DNA from: Anomaloglossus baeobatrachus
Lineage: Eukaryota > Chordata > Amphibia > Anura > Aromobatidae
DNA length: 64,000 nucleotides
Direction of reading: 5' to 3'
NCBI RefSeq assembly: GCF_048569485.1
Contig: NW_027442041.1
Location: forward strand, 186,001-250,000
Below, one piece after another: positions 1-10,607 of this stretch; positions within the stretch are counted from its first letter, which is position 1, and each line of letters begins with the position of its first letter. Both the position numbers and the translations under genes were made by a program. Under the pieces are notes generated by a model. That model was not told where the DNA came from. It saw only the letters and a list, made by a program, of their open reading frames with translations, and searched no databases.

Positions 1-304
1 AACAACAGGTAACTTTATTTGGAGTGGAAGCAGAGAGATAACACCAGATGCCAATTGTAGATCCTCTCACACCTGTGGTCACTGCAGCATCTGACTCCAC
101 TTTGTCCAAAAGGGATCTATTCCATTCAATTACACATGATCTAGATTAGACTGACAACAAGATACTGCACGGGACATAGCAGAGTTGGTGAAGTTGAGTG
201 GTGATGAGTTTGCTATTTGGATGAATAAAGCAAGTAAAAAGTGTGTTAGATAAAAATTCATTTCAATTCGCTAATCGGGCTAATATGAATCAGGTGAATC
301 GAGT

Positions 305-319
305 TCTGCTTTTGGAAAC
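305..319 (-). terminator. snRNA 3' box of U2 copy 1
   Basis: Read on the minus strand this is GTTTCCAAAAGCAGA, a perfect fit to the vertebrate snRNA 3'-box consensus GTTT-N(0-3)-AAARNNAGA. It starts 13 nt beyond the mature U2 3' end, inside the usual 9-19 nt window. The 3' box directs Integrator-dependent 3' processing of Pol II snRNA transcripts. The same box occurs at the same offset in every unit of the array, including those whose U2 is split. Confidence 0.9.
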
Positions 320-332
320 TGGGTTAAGAAGG

Positions 333-519
333 GGTGCACCGTTCCTGGAGGTACTGCAATACCAGGTCAATGCGTGGAGTGGACAGAGCAAGCTCTTTTT
401 CCATCTCCCTGTTCTAAAAATCCATTTAATATATGGTCCCCAGATAGGGGACGTATCAGATATTAAACTGATAAGAACAGATACTACACTTGATCTTAGC
501 CAAAAGGCCGAGAAGCGAT
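333..519 (-). ncRNA. RNU2: U2 snRNA copy 1 (reference copy)
   Basis: U2 is the RNA of the U2 snRNP, which pairs with the intron branch site and then with U6 in the spliceosome. The minus strand starts ATCGCTTCTCGG and gives 187 nt to GGTGCACC; one A is normally added after transcription. Visible parts: stem-loop I around GGCCUUUUGGCU (nt 11-22); the branch-point recognition sequence GUAGUA (nt 33-38); stem-loop II with GUCCCC/GGGGAC; the Sm site AUUUUU (nt 99-104); and stem-loop IV CCUGG...CCAGG (nt 154-176) with the U2B''/U2A' loop. Length and motifs match vertebrate U2. The 3' box and PSE are correctly placed, so the gene looks functional. Confidence 0.98.
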
Positions 520-562
520 AACCAGAATTGGTTTGGGCCTCGAGTGGCACCCTGGCCTATGC

Positions 563-585
563 CGGACACATCTTAGGGAGAGAGA
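563..585 (-). promoter_or_regulatory. Candidate proximal sequence element (PSE), U2 copy 1
   Basis: Lies at about -44 to -66 from the U2 start, where the SNAPc-binding PSE of vertebrate snRNA genes sits. On the minus strand it reads TCTCTCCCTAAGATGTGTCC, loosely like a PSE (pyrimidine start, CCCTAAGA core, GTG). No TATA box lies at -25, as expected for a Pol II rather than Pol III snRNA promoter. The call rests mainly on position. The element is repeated in all units; unit 29 has one change at its edge (39553, -46). Confidence 0.6.
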
Positions 586-745
586 GCGAGAGGGAGACAA
601 ACCCACGCCTACACAAGACATTTTGTCACCCAAGCCAACCCTTGAAAAGGCTGCTTTGCAGAGCAAAAACAAGAAGAATGGTGCGTTTTGCAGCCGCCGC
701 CCACTGCAATGAATCTGAATAACTCCTCCTTTAGGGCGCAAGCAA

Positions 746-757
746 CTCCCCTCCCCC
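746..757 (-). promoter_or_regulatory. Candidate distal element (Sp1-like G-rich box), U2 copy 1
   Basis: GGGGGAGGGGAG on the minus strand at about -227 to -238, the distance at which the distal sequence element of vertebrate U2 genes normally lies. U2 distal elements usually combine an octamer (ATGCAAAT) with Sp1 sites. I see the G-rich box but no exact octamer nearby; the closest are TGCAAA-containing partial matches around 651-660 and 686-692. Function is inferred from position only. Confidence 0.35.
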
Positions 758-860
758 TTGCAGTCTTTCCAATTCACGATACAAAAAGACGGACAGGACA
801 GGTTGCCTGACTTTCCGTCACTGCCACCCTTTGCCATCCTTACCCGTAGAAAGCCCTTTC

Positions 861-967
861 ATCATCCCCAAACCCTAATCTTTTCCCTTTCCTTCCCAGC
901 CCCCAAACCCTGCCCTCTGTACCTTTCTCACCACCCGCTTCCCTTCTCCTGTCATCCCCCTACCACC
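861..967. other. Pyrimidine-rich spacer tract
   Basis: About 107 bp of the plus strand is almost entirely C and T with short A runs (runs such as CTTTTCCCTTTCCTTCCC). It lies about 340-450 bp upstream of the U2 start and recurs in every unit. Human U2 repeats also contain a CT-rich tract, though in a different place. It may be structurally unusual (triplex-prone) but no function can be read from the sequence. Confidence 0.6.
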
Positions 968-1067
968 CGGGAAAAAAAGAGATTGCCCCCTCCTTCCACT
1001 AGCCCACCCTCCCACCCAAAGAACAACTTCTTCTGCGCAGCTTGTTTTCTAGGCAGCAGCGCTATTG

Positions 1068-1075
1068 TGATGTCA
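1068..1075. promoter_or_regulatory. CRE/ATF-like TGATGTCA in spacer
   Basis: TGATGTCA differs from the CRE palindrome TGACGTCA by one base. It is about 550 bp upstream of the U2 start, farther than the classic distal element, and is present in all units. A chance match is quite possible. Confidence 0.2.
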
Positions 1076-1640
1076 TCGGGGGGCATTGTGACAAGCCGCC
1101 AGTGTTCCGTCTCTTCATGTTGTGCACTGTTCAAACCGAAAATACATCAACAGGCAGGCTACAGAAAAGCTTACTAACAAAGGTTAGAGAGGGGCTTTCT
1201 CAGAGGGCTTTTTACAGTTTGTCTATTCCCAATTAGCCGGTTTAGTATACTTAATGAAAGTACTAATTCTTTCATAGGCCGCCCATTCTTAGTATTTGAC
1301 GTTCAGGTAACAACAGGTAACTTTATTTGGAGTGGAAGCAGAGAGATAACACCAGATGCCAATTGTAGATCCTCTCACACCTGTGGTCACTGCAGCATCT
1401 GACTCCACTTTGTCCAAAAGGGATCTATTCCATTCAATTACACATGATCTAGATTAGACTGACAACAAGATACTGCACGGGACATAGCAGAGTTGGTGAA
1501 GTTGAGTGGTGATGAGTTTGCTATTTGGATGAATAAAGCAAGTAAAAAGTGTGTTAGATAAAAATTCATTTCAATTCGCTAATCGGGCTAATATGAATCA
1601 GGTGAATCGAGTTCTGCTTTTGGAAACTGGGTTAAGAAGG

Positions 1641-1785
1641 GGTGCACCGTTCCTGGAGGTACTGCAATACCAGGTCAATGCGTGGAGTGGACAGAGCAAG
1701 CTCTTTTTCCATCTCCCTGTTCTAAAAATCCATTTAATATATGGTCCCCAGATAGGGGACGTATCAGATATTAAACTGATAAGAA

Positions 1786-1820
<35 letters not shown>

Positions 1821-2017
1821 AAGGATGAGTTTGAAAATAATAAAGTGACCGCCTCTCGTTGCCCAGGTAACTGTCCGTCACAAGAGGGCTATGACATCCT
1901 ACGATGCACACTCCCCCAAGGCCAGCAGTTGTGCAATACCCTGGCACCTTTCAGCACCAACCAAGGTAGTACCCTCCCAAACTACACTTGATCTTAGCCA
2001 AAAGGCCGAGAAGCGAT
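1641..2017 (-). pseudogene. RNU2: U2 copy 2, split by a 190-bp insert
   Basis: U2 nt 1-37 lie at 1981-2017 and nt 38-187 at 1641-1790; both parts match the array consensus with no base lost or duplicated at the junction. The insert separates GUAGU from A of the branch-point recognition sequence, so a normal U2 RNA cannot be made. Promoter and 3' box remain in place. Confidence 0.95.
1791..1980 (-). mobile_element. Poly(A)-tailed insert in U2, group B
   Basis: Read with U2, the insert begins TTGGGAGGGTACTACCTTGG and ends in ATCCTTC followed by 29 A residues (29 T at 1791-1819 on the plus strand). An A tail at one end, no terminal inverted repeats and no coding frame indicate a short retroposed element or the remnant of one. 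It is nearly identical to the insert at 23399-23575; they differ by tail length and one base I could see. A core near its middle (TTGCACAACTGCTGGCCTTG) is shared with group A inserts. Likely mobilised by a U2-site-specific LINE; the family is not proven. Confidence 0.8.
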
Positions 2018-2786
2018 AACCAGAATTGGTTTGGGCCTCGAGTGGCACCCTGGCCTATGCCGGACACATCTTAGGGAGAGAGAGCGAGAGGGAGACAAAC
2101 CCACGCCTACACAAGACATTTTGTCACCCAAGCCAACCCTTGAAAAGGCTGCTTTGCAGAGCAAAAACAAGAAGAATGGTGCGTTTTGCAGCCGCCGCCC
2201 ACTGCAATGAATCTGAATAACTCCTCCTTTAGGGCGCAAGCAACTCCCCTCCCCCTTGCAGTCTTTCCAATTCACGATACAAAAAGACGGACAGGACAGG
2301 TTGCCTGACTTTCCGTCACTGCCACCCTTTGCCATCCTTACCCGTAGAAAGCCCTTTCATCATCCCCAAACCCTAATCTTTTCCCTTTCCTTCCCAGCCC
2401 CCAAACCCTGCCCTCTGTACCTTTCTCACCACCCGCTTCCCTTCTCCTGTCATCCCCCTACCACCCGGGAAAAAAAGAGATTGCCCCCTCCTTCCACTAG
2501 CCCACCCTCCCACCCAAAGAACAACTTCTTCTGCGCAGCTTGTTTTCTAGGCAGCAGCGCTATTGTGATGTCATCGGGGGGCATTGTGACAAGCCGCCAG
2601 TGTTCCGTCTCTTCATGTTGTGCACTGTTCAAACCGAAAATACATCAACAGGCAGGCTACAGAAAAGCTTACTAACAAAGGTTAGAGAGGGGCTTTCTCA
2701 GAGGGCTTTTTACAGTTTGTCTATTCCCAATTAGCCGGTTTAGTATACTTAATGAAAGTACTAATTCTTTCATAGGCCGCCCATTC

Positions 2787-2789
2787 TTA
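2787..2789. repeat. Target-site duplication TTA (left)
   Basis: TTA precedes the transposon and is repeated at 3529-3531. Uninterrupted units read CATTC-TTA-GTATTT here, so the 3-bp duplication is directly shown by comparison with the empty sites. Confidence 0.85.
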
Positions 2790-3030
2790 AGCTGGTGTCA
2801 CACATAACGACGACGACAACGACGTCGCTGCTACGTCACCATTTTCTGTGACGTTGCAGCGACGTCCCGTCGCTGTCGCTGTGTGTGACATCCAGCAACG
2901 ACCTGGCCCCTGCTGTGAGGTCGCCGGTCGTTGCTGAATGTCCAGCTTCATTTTTTGGTCGTCACTCTCCCGCTGTGACACACACATCGCTGTGTGTGAC
3001 AGCGAGAGAGCGACGAAATGAAGCGAGCAG

Positions 3031-3162
3031 GAGCCGGCACTGGCAGCTGCGGTAAGCTGTAACCAGCGTAAACATCGGGTAACCAAGGGAAGACCTTTCC
3101 CTGGTTACCCGATGTTTACGCTGGTTACCAGCCTCCGCCGCCCTTGCTGCCAGTGCCGGCTC
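3031..3162. repeat. Long imperfect palindrome inside the transposon
   Basis: Outer arms GAGCCGGCACTGGCAG (3031-3046) and its complement (3147-3162) enclose inner arms near 3061-3090 and 3100-3129, which pair ACCAGCGTAAACATCGGG with its reverse complement. A single strand would fold into a long hairpin. Confidence 0.85.
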
Positions 3163-3290
3163 CTGAACTGTGACATGTGGCTGCAGTATGCATCGGGTAA
3201 TTAACCCGATGAATACTGTAGCAAGGAGAGCAAGGAGCCAGCGCTAAGCAGTGCGCGCGGCTCCCTGCTCTCTGCACTGTGACATGTAGC

Positions 3291-3330
3291 TGCAGCACAC
3301 ATCGGGTTAATTAACCCGATGTGTGCTGCA
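3291..3330. repeat. Perfect 40-bp palindrome inside the transposon
   Basis: Bases 3291-3310 are the exact reverse complement of 3311-3330, centred on TTAATTAA. A related but imperfect palindrome with the same ATCGGGT...ACCCGAT core lies at about 3184-3219, and the GGAGCCAGCGCTAAGC segment beside each is also duplicated, so this part of the element grew by internal duplication. Confidence 0.9.
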
Positions 3331-3528
3331 GGAGAGCAAGGAGCCAGCGCTAAGCGCGGCTCCCTGCTCTCTGCACATGTAGCACAGCGACGTTATGATC
3401 GCTGCTTCTGCTGTGTTTGACAGCTAAGCAGCGATCATAACAGCGACTTACAAGGTCGCTGTTACGTCACCGAAAATGGTGACGTAACAGCGACGTCGTT
3501 GTCGCTGTCGTTTAGTGTGACACCAGCT

Positions 3529-3531
3529 TTA
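3529..3531. repeat. Target-site duplication TTA (right)
   Basis: Second copy of the TTA at 2787-2789; after it the normal spacer (GTATTTGACG) resumes. Confidence 0.85.
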
Positions 3532-3880
3532 GTATTTGACGTTCAGGTAACAACAGGTAACTTTATTTGGAGTGGAAGCAGAGAGATAACACCAGATGCC
3601 AATTGTAGATCCTCTCACACCTGTGGTCACTGCAGCATCTGACTCCACTTTGTCCAAAAGGGATCTATTCCATTCAATTACACATGATCTAGATTAGACT
3701 GACAACAAGATACTGCACGGGACATAGCAGAGTTGGTGAAGTTGAGTGGTGATGAGTTTGCTATTTGGATGAATAAAGCAAGTAAAAAGTGTGTTAGATA
3801 AAAATTCATTTCAATTCGCTAATCGGGCTAATATGAATCAGGTGAATCGAGTTCTGCTTTTGGAAACTGGGTTAAGAAGG

Positions 3881-4067
3881 GGTGCACCGTTCCTGGAGGT
3901 ACTGCAATACCAGGTCAATGCGTGGAGTGGACAGAGCAAGCTCTTTTTCCATCTCCCTGTTCTAAAAATCCATTTAATATATGGTCCCCAGATAGGGGAC
4001 GTATCAGATATTAAACTGATAAGAACAGATACTACACTTGATCTTAGCCAAAAGGCCGAGAAGCGAT
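3881..4067 (-). ncRNA. RNU2: U2 snRNA copy 3
   Basis: Consensus over all 187 nt. Its upstream spacer has a private T to G change at 4637. Confidence 0.97.
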
Positions 4068-5188
4068 AACCAGAATTGGTTTGGGCCTCGAGTGGCACCC
4101 TGGCCTATGCCGGACACATCTTAGGGAGAGAGAGCGAGAGGGAGACAAACCCACGCCTACACAAGACATTTTGTCACCCAAGCCAACCCTTGAAAAGGCT
4201 GCTTTGCAGAGCAAAAACAAGAAGAATGGTGCGTTTTGCAGCCGCCGCCCACTGCAATGAATCTGAATAACTCCTCCTTTAGGGCGCAAGCAACTCCCCT
4301 CCCCCTTGCAGTCTTTCCAATTCACGATACAAAAAGACGGACAGGACAGGTTGCCTGACTTTCCGTCACTGCCACCCTTTGCCATCCTTACCCGTAGAAA
4401 GCCCTTTCATCATCCCCAAACCCTAATCTTTTCCCTTTCCTTCCCAGCCCCCAAACCCTGCCCTCTGTACCTTTCTCACCACCCGCTTCCCTTCTCCTGT
4501 CATCCCCCTACCACCCGGGAAAAAAAGAGATTGCCCCCTCCTTCCACTAGCCCACCCTCCCACCCAAAGAACAACTTCTTCTGCGCAGCTTGTTTTCTAG
4601 GCAGCAGCGCTATTGTGATGTCATCGGGGGGCATTGGGACAAGCCGCCAGTGTTCCGTCTCTTCATGTTGTGCACTGTTCAAACCGAAAATACATCAACA
4701 GGCAGGCTACAGAAAAGCTTACTAACAAAGGTTAGAGAGGGGCTTTCTCAGAGGGCTTTTTACAGTTTGTCTATTCCCAATTAGCCGGTTTAGTATACTT
4801 AATGAAAGTACTAATTCTTTCATAGGCCGCCCATTCTTAGTATTTGACGTTCAGGTAACAACAGGTAACTTTATTTGGAGTGGAAGCAGAGAGATAACAC
4901 CAGATGCCAATTGTAGATCCTCTCACACCTGTGGTCACTGCAGCATCTGACTCCACTTTGTCCAAAAGGGATCTATTCCATTCAATTACACATGATCTAG
5001 ATTAGACTGACAACAAGATACTGCACGGGACATAGCAGAGTTGGTGAAGTTGAGTGGTGATGAGTTTGCTATTTGGATGAATAAAGCAAGTAAAAAGTGT
5101 GTTAGATAAAAATTCATTTCAATTCGCTAATCGGGCTAATATGAATCAGGTGAATCGAGTTCTGCTTTTGGAAACTGGGTTAAGAAGG

Positions 5189-5375
5189 GGTGCACCGTTC
5201 CTGGAGGTACTGCAATACCAGGTCAATGCGTGGAGTGGACAGAGCAAGCTCTTTTTCCATCTCCCTGTTCTAAAAATCCATTTAATATATGGTCCCCAGA
5301 TAGGGGACGTATCAGATATTAAACTGATAAGAACAGATACTACACTTGATCTTAGCCAAAAGGCCGAGAAGCGAT
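5189..5375 (-). ncRNA. RNU2: U2 snRNA copy 4
   Basis: Consensus U2. Two private spacer changes upstream, at 5967 (C to G) and 6014 (G to A). Confidence 0.97.
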
Positions 5376-6496
5376 AACCAGAATTGGTTTGGGCCTCGAG
5401 TGGCACCCTGGCCTATGCCGGACACATCTTAGGGAGAGAGAGCGAGAGGGAGACAAACCCACGCCTACACAAGACATTTTGTCACCCAAGCCAACCCTTG
5501 AAAAGGCTGCTTTGCAGAGCAAAAACAAGAAGAATGGTGCGTTTTGCAGCCGCCGCCCACTGCAATGAATCTGAATAACTCCTCCTTTAGGGCGCAAGCA
5601 ACTCCCCTCCCCCTTGCAGTCTTTCCAATTCACGATACAAAAAGACGGACAGGACAGGTTGCCTGACTTTCCGTCACTGCCACCCTTTGCCATCCTTACC
5701 CGTAGAAAGCCCTTTCATCATCCCCAAACCCTAATCTTTTCCCTTTCCTTCCCAGCCCCCAAACCCTGCCCTCTGTACCTTTCTCACCACCCGCTTCCCT
5801 TCTCCTGTCATCCCCCTACCACCCGGGAAAAAAAGAGATTGCCCCCTCCTTCCACTAGCCCACCCTCCCACCCAAAGAACAACTTCTTCTGCGCAGCTTG
5901 TTTTCTAGGCAGCAGCGCTATTGTGATGTCATCGGGGGGCATTGTGACAAGCCGCCAGTGTTCCGTGTCTTCATGTTGTGCACTGTTCAAACCGAAAATA
6001 CATCAACAGGCAGACTACAGAAAAGCTTACTAACAAAGGTTAGAGAGGGGCTTTCTCAGAGGGCTTTTTACAGTTTGTCTATTCCCAATTAGCCGGTTTA
6101 GTATACTTAATGAAAGTACTAATTCTTTCATAGGCCGCCCATTCTTAGTATTTGACGTTCAGGTAACAACAGGTAACTTTATTTGGAGTGGAAGCAGAGA
6201 GATAACACCAGATGCCAATTGTAGATCCTCTCACACCTGTGGTCACTGCAGCATCTGACTCCACTTTGTCCAAAAGGGATCTATTCCATTCAATTACACA
6301 TGATCTAGATTAGACTGACAACAAGATACTGCACGGGACATAGCAGAGTTGGTGAAGTTGAGTGGTGATGAGTTTGCTATTTGGATGAATAAAGCAAGTA
6401 AAAAGTGTGTTAGATAAAAATTCATTTCAATTCGCTAATCGGGCTAATATGAATCAGGTGAATCGAGTTCTGCTTTTGGAAACTGGGTTAAGAAGG

Positions 6497-6683
6497 GGTG
6501 CACCGTTCCTGGAGGTACTGCAATACCAGGTCAATGCGTGGAGTGGACAGAGCAAGCTCTTTTTCCATCTCCCTGTTCTAAAAATCCATTTAATATATGG
6601 TCCCCAGATAGGGGACGTATCAGATATTAAACTGATAAGAACAGATACTACACTTGATCTTAGCCAAAAGGCCGAGAAGCGAT
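6497..6683 (-). ncRNA. RNU2: U2 snRNA copy 5
   Basis: Consensus U2; a C to T change at 7464 lies far upstream, in the spacer shared with copy 6. Confidence 0.97.
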
Positions 6684-7804
6684 AACCAGAATTGGTTTGG
6701 GCCTCGAGTGGCACCCTGGCCTATGCCGGACACATCTTAGGGAGAGAGAGCGAGAGGGAGACAAACCCACGCCTACACAAGACATTTTGTCACCCAAGCC
6801 AACCCTTGAAAAGGCTGCTTTGCAGAGCAAAAACAAGAAGAATGGTGCGTTTTGCAGCCGCCGCCCACTGCAATGAATCTGAATAACTCCTCCTTTAGGG
6901 CGCAAGCAACTCCCCTCCCCCTTGCAGTCTTTCCAATTCACGATACAAAAAGACGGACAGGACAGGTTGCCTGACTTTCCGTCACTGCCACCCTTTGCCA
7001 TCCTTACCCGTAGAAAGCCCTTTCATCATCCCCAAACCCTAATCTTTTCCCTTTCCTTCCCAGCCCCCAAACCCTGCCCTCTGTACCTTTCTCACCACCC
7101 GCTTCCCTTCTCCTGTCATCCCCCTACCACCCGGGAAAAAAAGAGATTGCCCCCTCCTTCCACTAGCCCACCCTCCCACCCAAAGAACAACTTCTTCTGC
7201 GCAGCTTGTTTTCTAGGCAGCAGCGCTATTGTGATGTCATCGGGGGGCATTGTGACAAGCCGCCAGTGTTCCGTCTCTTCATGTTGTGCACTGTTCAAAC
7301 CGAAAATACATCAACAGGCAGGCTACAGAAAAGCTTACTAACAAAGGTTAGAGAGGGGCTTTCTCAGAGGGCTTTTTACAGTTTGTCTATTCCCAATTAG
7401 CCGGTTTAGTATACTTAATGAAAGTACTAATTCTTTCATAGGCCGCCCATTCTTAGTATTTGATGTTCAGGTAACAACAGGTAACTTTATTTGGAGTGGA
7501 AGCAGAGAGATAACACCAGATGCCAATTGTAGATCCTCTCACACCTGTGGTCACTGCAGCATCTGACTCCACTTTGTCCAAAAGGGATCTATTCCATTCA
7601 ATTACACATGATCTAGATTAGACTGACAACAAGATACTGCACGGGACATAGCAGAGTTGGTGAAGTTGAGTGGTGTTGAGTTTGCTATTTGGATGAATAA
7701 AGCAAGTAAAAAGTGTGTTAGATAAAAATTCATTTCAATTCGCTAATCGGGCTAATATGAATCAGGTGAATCGAGTTCTGCTTTTGGAAACTGGGTTAAG
7801 AAGG

Positions 7805-7991
7805 GGTGCACCGTTCCTGGAGGTACTGCAATACCAGGTCAATGCGTGGAGTGGACAGAGCAAGCTCTTTTTCCATCTCCCTGTTCTAAAAATCCATTTA
7901 ATATATGGTCCCCAGATAGGGGACGTATCAGATATTAAACTGATAAGAACAGATACTACACTTGATCTTAGCCAAAAGGCCGAGAAGCGAT
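7805..7991 (-). ncRNA. RNU2: U2 snRNA copy 6
   Basis: Consensus U2. Private changes flank it at 7676 (A to T, 3' side) and 8503 (T to A, 5' side). Confidence 0.97.
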
Positions 7992-9112
7992 AACCAGAAT
8001 TGGTTTGGGCCTCGAGTGGCACCCTGGCCTATGCCGGACACATCTTAGGGAGAGAGAGCGAGAGGGAGACAAACCCACGCCTACACAAGACATTTTGTCA
8101 CCCAAGCCAACCCTTGAAAAGGCTGCTTTGCAGAGCAAAAACAAGAAGAATGGTGCGTTTTGCAGCCGCCGCCCACTGCAATGAATCTGAATAACTCCTC
8201 CTTTAGGGCGCAAGCAACTCCCCTCCCCCTTGCAGTCTTTCCAATTCACGATACAAAAAGACGGACAGGACAGGTTGCCTGACTTTCCGTCACTGCCACC
8301 CTTTGCCATCCTTACCCGTAGAAAGCCCTTTCATCATCCCCAAACCCTAATCTTTTCCCTTTCCTTCCCAGCCCCCAAACCCTGCCCTCTGTACCTTTCT
8401 CACCACCCGCTTCCCTTCTCCTGTCATCCCCCTACCACCCGGGAAAAAAAGAGATTGCCCCCTCCTTCCACTAGCCCACCCTCCCACCCAAAGAACAACT
8501 TCATCTGCGCAGCTTGTTTTCTAGGCAGCAGCGCTATTGTGATGTCATCGGGGGGCATTGTGACAAGCCGCCAGTGTTCCGTCTCTTCATGTTGTGCACT
8601 GTTCAAACCGAAAATACATCAACAGGCAGGCTACAGAAAAGCTTACTAACAAAGGTTAGAGAGGGGCTTTCTCAGAGGGCTTTTTACAGTTTGTCTATTC
8701 CCAATTAGCCGGTTTAGTATACTTAATGAAAGTACTAATTCTTTCATAGGCCGCCCATTCTTAGTATTTGACGTTCAGGTAACAACAGGTAACTTTATTT
8801 GGAGTGGAAGCAGAGAGATAACACCAGATGCCAATTGTAGATCCTCTCACACCTGTGGTCACTGCAGCATCTGACTCCACTTTGTCCAAAAGGGATCTAT
8901 TCCATTCAATTACACATGATCTAGATTAGACTGACAACAAGATACTGCACGGGACATAGCAGAGTTGGTGAAGTTGAGTGGTGATGAGTTTGCTATTTGG
9001 ATGAATAAAGCAAGTAAAAAGTGTGTTAGATAAAAATTCATTTCAATTCGCTAATCGGGCTAATATGAATCAGGTGAATCGAGTTCTGCTTTTGGAAACT
9101 GGGTTAAGAAGG

Positions 9113-9299
9113 GGTGCACCGTTCCTGGAGGTACTGCAATACCAGGTCAATGCGTGGAGTGGACAGAGCAAGCTCTTTTTCCATCTCCCTGTTCTAAAAA
9201 TCCATTTAATATATGGTCCCCAGATAGGGGACGTATCAGATATTAAACTGATAAGAACAGATACTACACTTGATCTTAGCCAAAAGGCCGAGAAGCGAT
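9113..9299 (-). ncRNA. RNU2: U2 snRNA copy 7
   Basis: Consensus U2 with consensus promoter and 3' box. Confidence 0.97.
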
Positions 9300-10420
9300 A
9301 ACCAGAATTGGTTTGGGCCTCGAGTGGCACCCTGGCCTATGCCGGACACATCTTAGGGAGAGAGAGCGAGAGGGAGACAAACCCACGCCTACACAAGACA
9401 TTTTGTCACCCAAGCCAACCCTTGAAAAGGCTGCTTTGCAGAGCAAAAACAAGAAGAATGGTGCGTTTTGCAGCCGCCGCCCACTGCAATGAATCTGAAT
9501 AACTCCTCCTTTAGGGCGCAAGCAACTCCCCTCCCCCTTGCAGTCTTTCCAATTCACGATACAAAAAGACGGACAGGACAGGTTGCCTGACTTTCCGTCA
9601 CTGCCACCCTTTGCCATCCTTACCCGTAGAAAGCCCTTTCATCATCCCCAAACCCTAATCTTTTCCCTTTCCTTCCCAGCCCCCAAACCCTGCCCTCTGT
9701 ACCTTTCTCACCACCCGCTTCCCTTCTCCTGTCATCCCCCTACCACCCGGGAAAAAAAGAGATTGCCCCCTCCTTCCACTAGCCCACCCTCCCACCCAAA
9801 GAACAACTTCTTCTGCGCAGCTTGTTTTCTAGGCAGCAGCGCTATTGTGATGTCATCGGGGGGCATTGTGACAAGCCGCCAGTGTTCCGTCTCTTCATGT
9901 TGTGCACTGTTCAAACCGAAAATACATCAACAGGCAGGCTACAGAAAAGCTTACTAACAAAGGTTAGAGAGGGGCTTTCTCAGAGGGCTTTTTACAGTTT
10001 GTCTATTCCCAATTAGCCGGTTTAGTATACTTAATGAAAGTACTAATTCTTTCATAGGCCGCCCATTCTTAGTATTTGACGTTCAGGTAACAACAGGTAA
10101 CTTTATTTGGAGTGGAAGCAGAGAGATAACACCAGATGCCAATTGTAGATCCTCTCACACCTGTGGTCACTGCAGCATCTGACTCCACTTTGTCCAAAAG
10201 GGATCTATTCCATTCAATTACACATGATCTAGATTAGACTGACAACAAGATACTGCACGGGACATAGCAGAGTTGGTGAAGTTGAGTGGTGATGAGTTTG
10301 CTATTTGGATGAATAAAGCAAGTAAAAAGTGTGTTAGATAAAAATTCATTTCAATTCGCTAATCGGGCTAATATGAATCAGGTGAATCGAGTTCTGCTTT
10401 TGGAAACTGGGTTAAGAAGG

Positions 10421-10607
10421 GGTGCACCGTTCCTGGAGGTACTGCAATACCAGGTCAATGCGTGGAGTGGACAGAGCAAGCTCTTTTTCCATCTCCCTGT
10501 TCTAAAAATCCATTTAATATATGGTCCCCAGATAGGGGACGTATCAGATATTAAACTGATAAGAACAGATACTACACTTGATCTTAGCCAAAAGGCCGAG
10601 AAGCGAT
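10421..10607 (-). ncRNA. RNU2: U2 snRNA copy 8
   Basis: Consensus U2; no private change seen in either flank. Confidence 0.97.

Larger units (their letters stand above)
1..1308 (-). repeat. Reference U2 repeat unit (first full period)
   Basis: One period, described here once for all units. Bases 1-304 are U2 3'-flanking spacer with no gene or RNA I recognise. The 3' box is at 305-319, U2 at 333-519 and the candidate PSE at 563-585. A G-rich element on the U2 strand lies at 746-757. A C/T-rich tract spans about 861-967. A TGATGTCA site lies at 1068-1075. The remainder to 1308 is AT-richer spacer without recognisable genes. I looked for U1, U4, U5, U6 and 5S signatures and found none, so the unit carries U2 alone. 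Confidence 0.93.
2790..3528. mobile_element. Non-autonomous DNA transposon (MITE-like), PIF/Harbinger-type TSD
   Basis: A 739-bp insertion found only in this unit, with terminal inverted repeats starting AGCTGGTGTCACAC at both ends and extending imperfectly for about 75 bp, flanked by a TTA duplication. No transposase frame is present. A 3-bp TTA/TAA duplication is typical of PIF/Harbinger; a TA duplication (Tc1/mariner type) with an end offset by one T would also fit the empty site. The interior is mostly nested palindromes. It lies in spacer, about 770 bp upstream of split copy 2 and about 350 bp beyond the 3' end of copy 3. Confidence 0.85.

Noticed and set aside
243-521. 92-codon plus-strand frame and 86-113-codon minus-strand frames around U2
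   Set aside because: They overlap the U2 RNA gene or its promoter; conservation reflects array homogeneity, not protein coding.
871-885. CCCTAA telomere-like motif
   Set aside because: Only a single AAACCCTAA occurs per unit with no tandem repetition.
758-1177. 139-codon open frame on the plus strand, repeated in every unit
   Set aside because: It lies in the pyrimidine-rich U2 upstream spacer, has low-complexity Pro/Ser-rich content, resembles no known family and recurs only because the unit is repeated.
1168-1181. TACTAAC in the spacer, complementary to the U2 branch-point recognition sequence
   Set aside because: A 7-bp match in non-transcribed spacer is expected by chance and no splice-site context surrounds it.
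2787-3086. 99-codon minus-strand frame inside the transposon
   Set aside because: It covers terminal repeat and palindromic sequence with no transposase motif.
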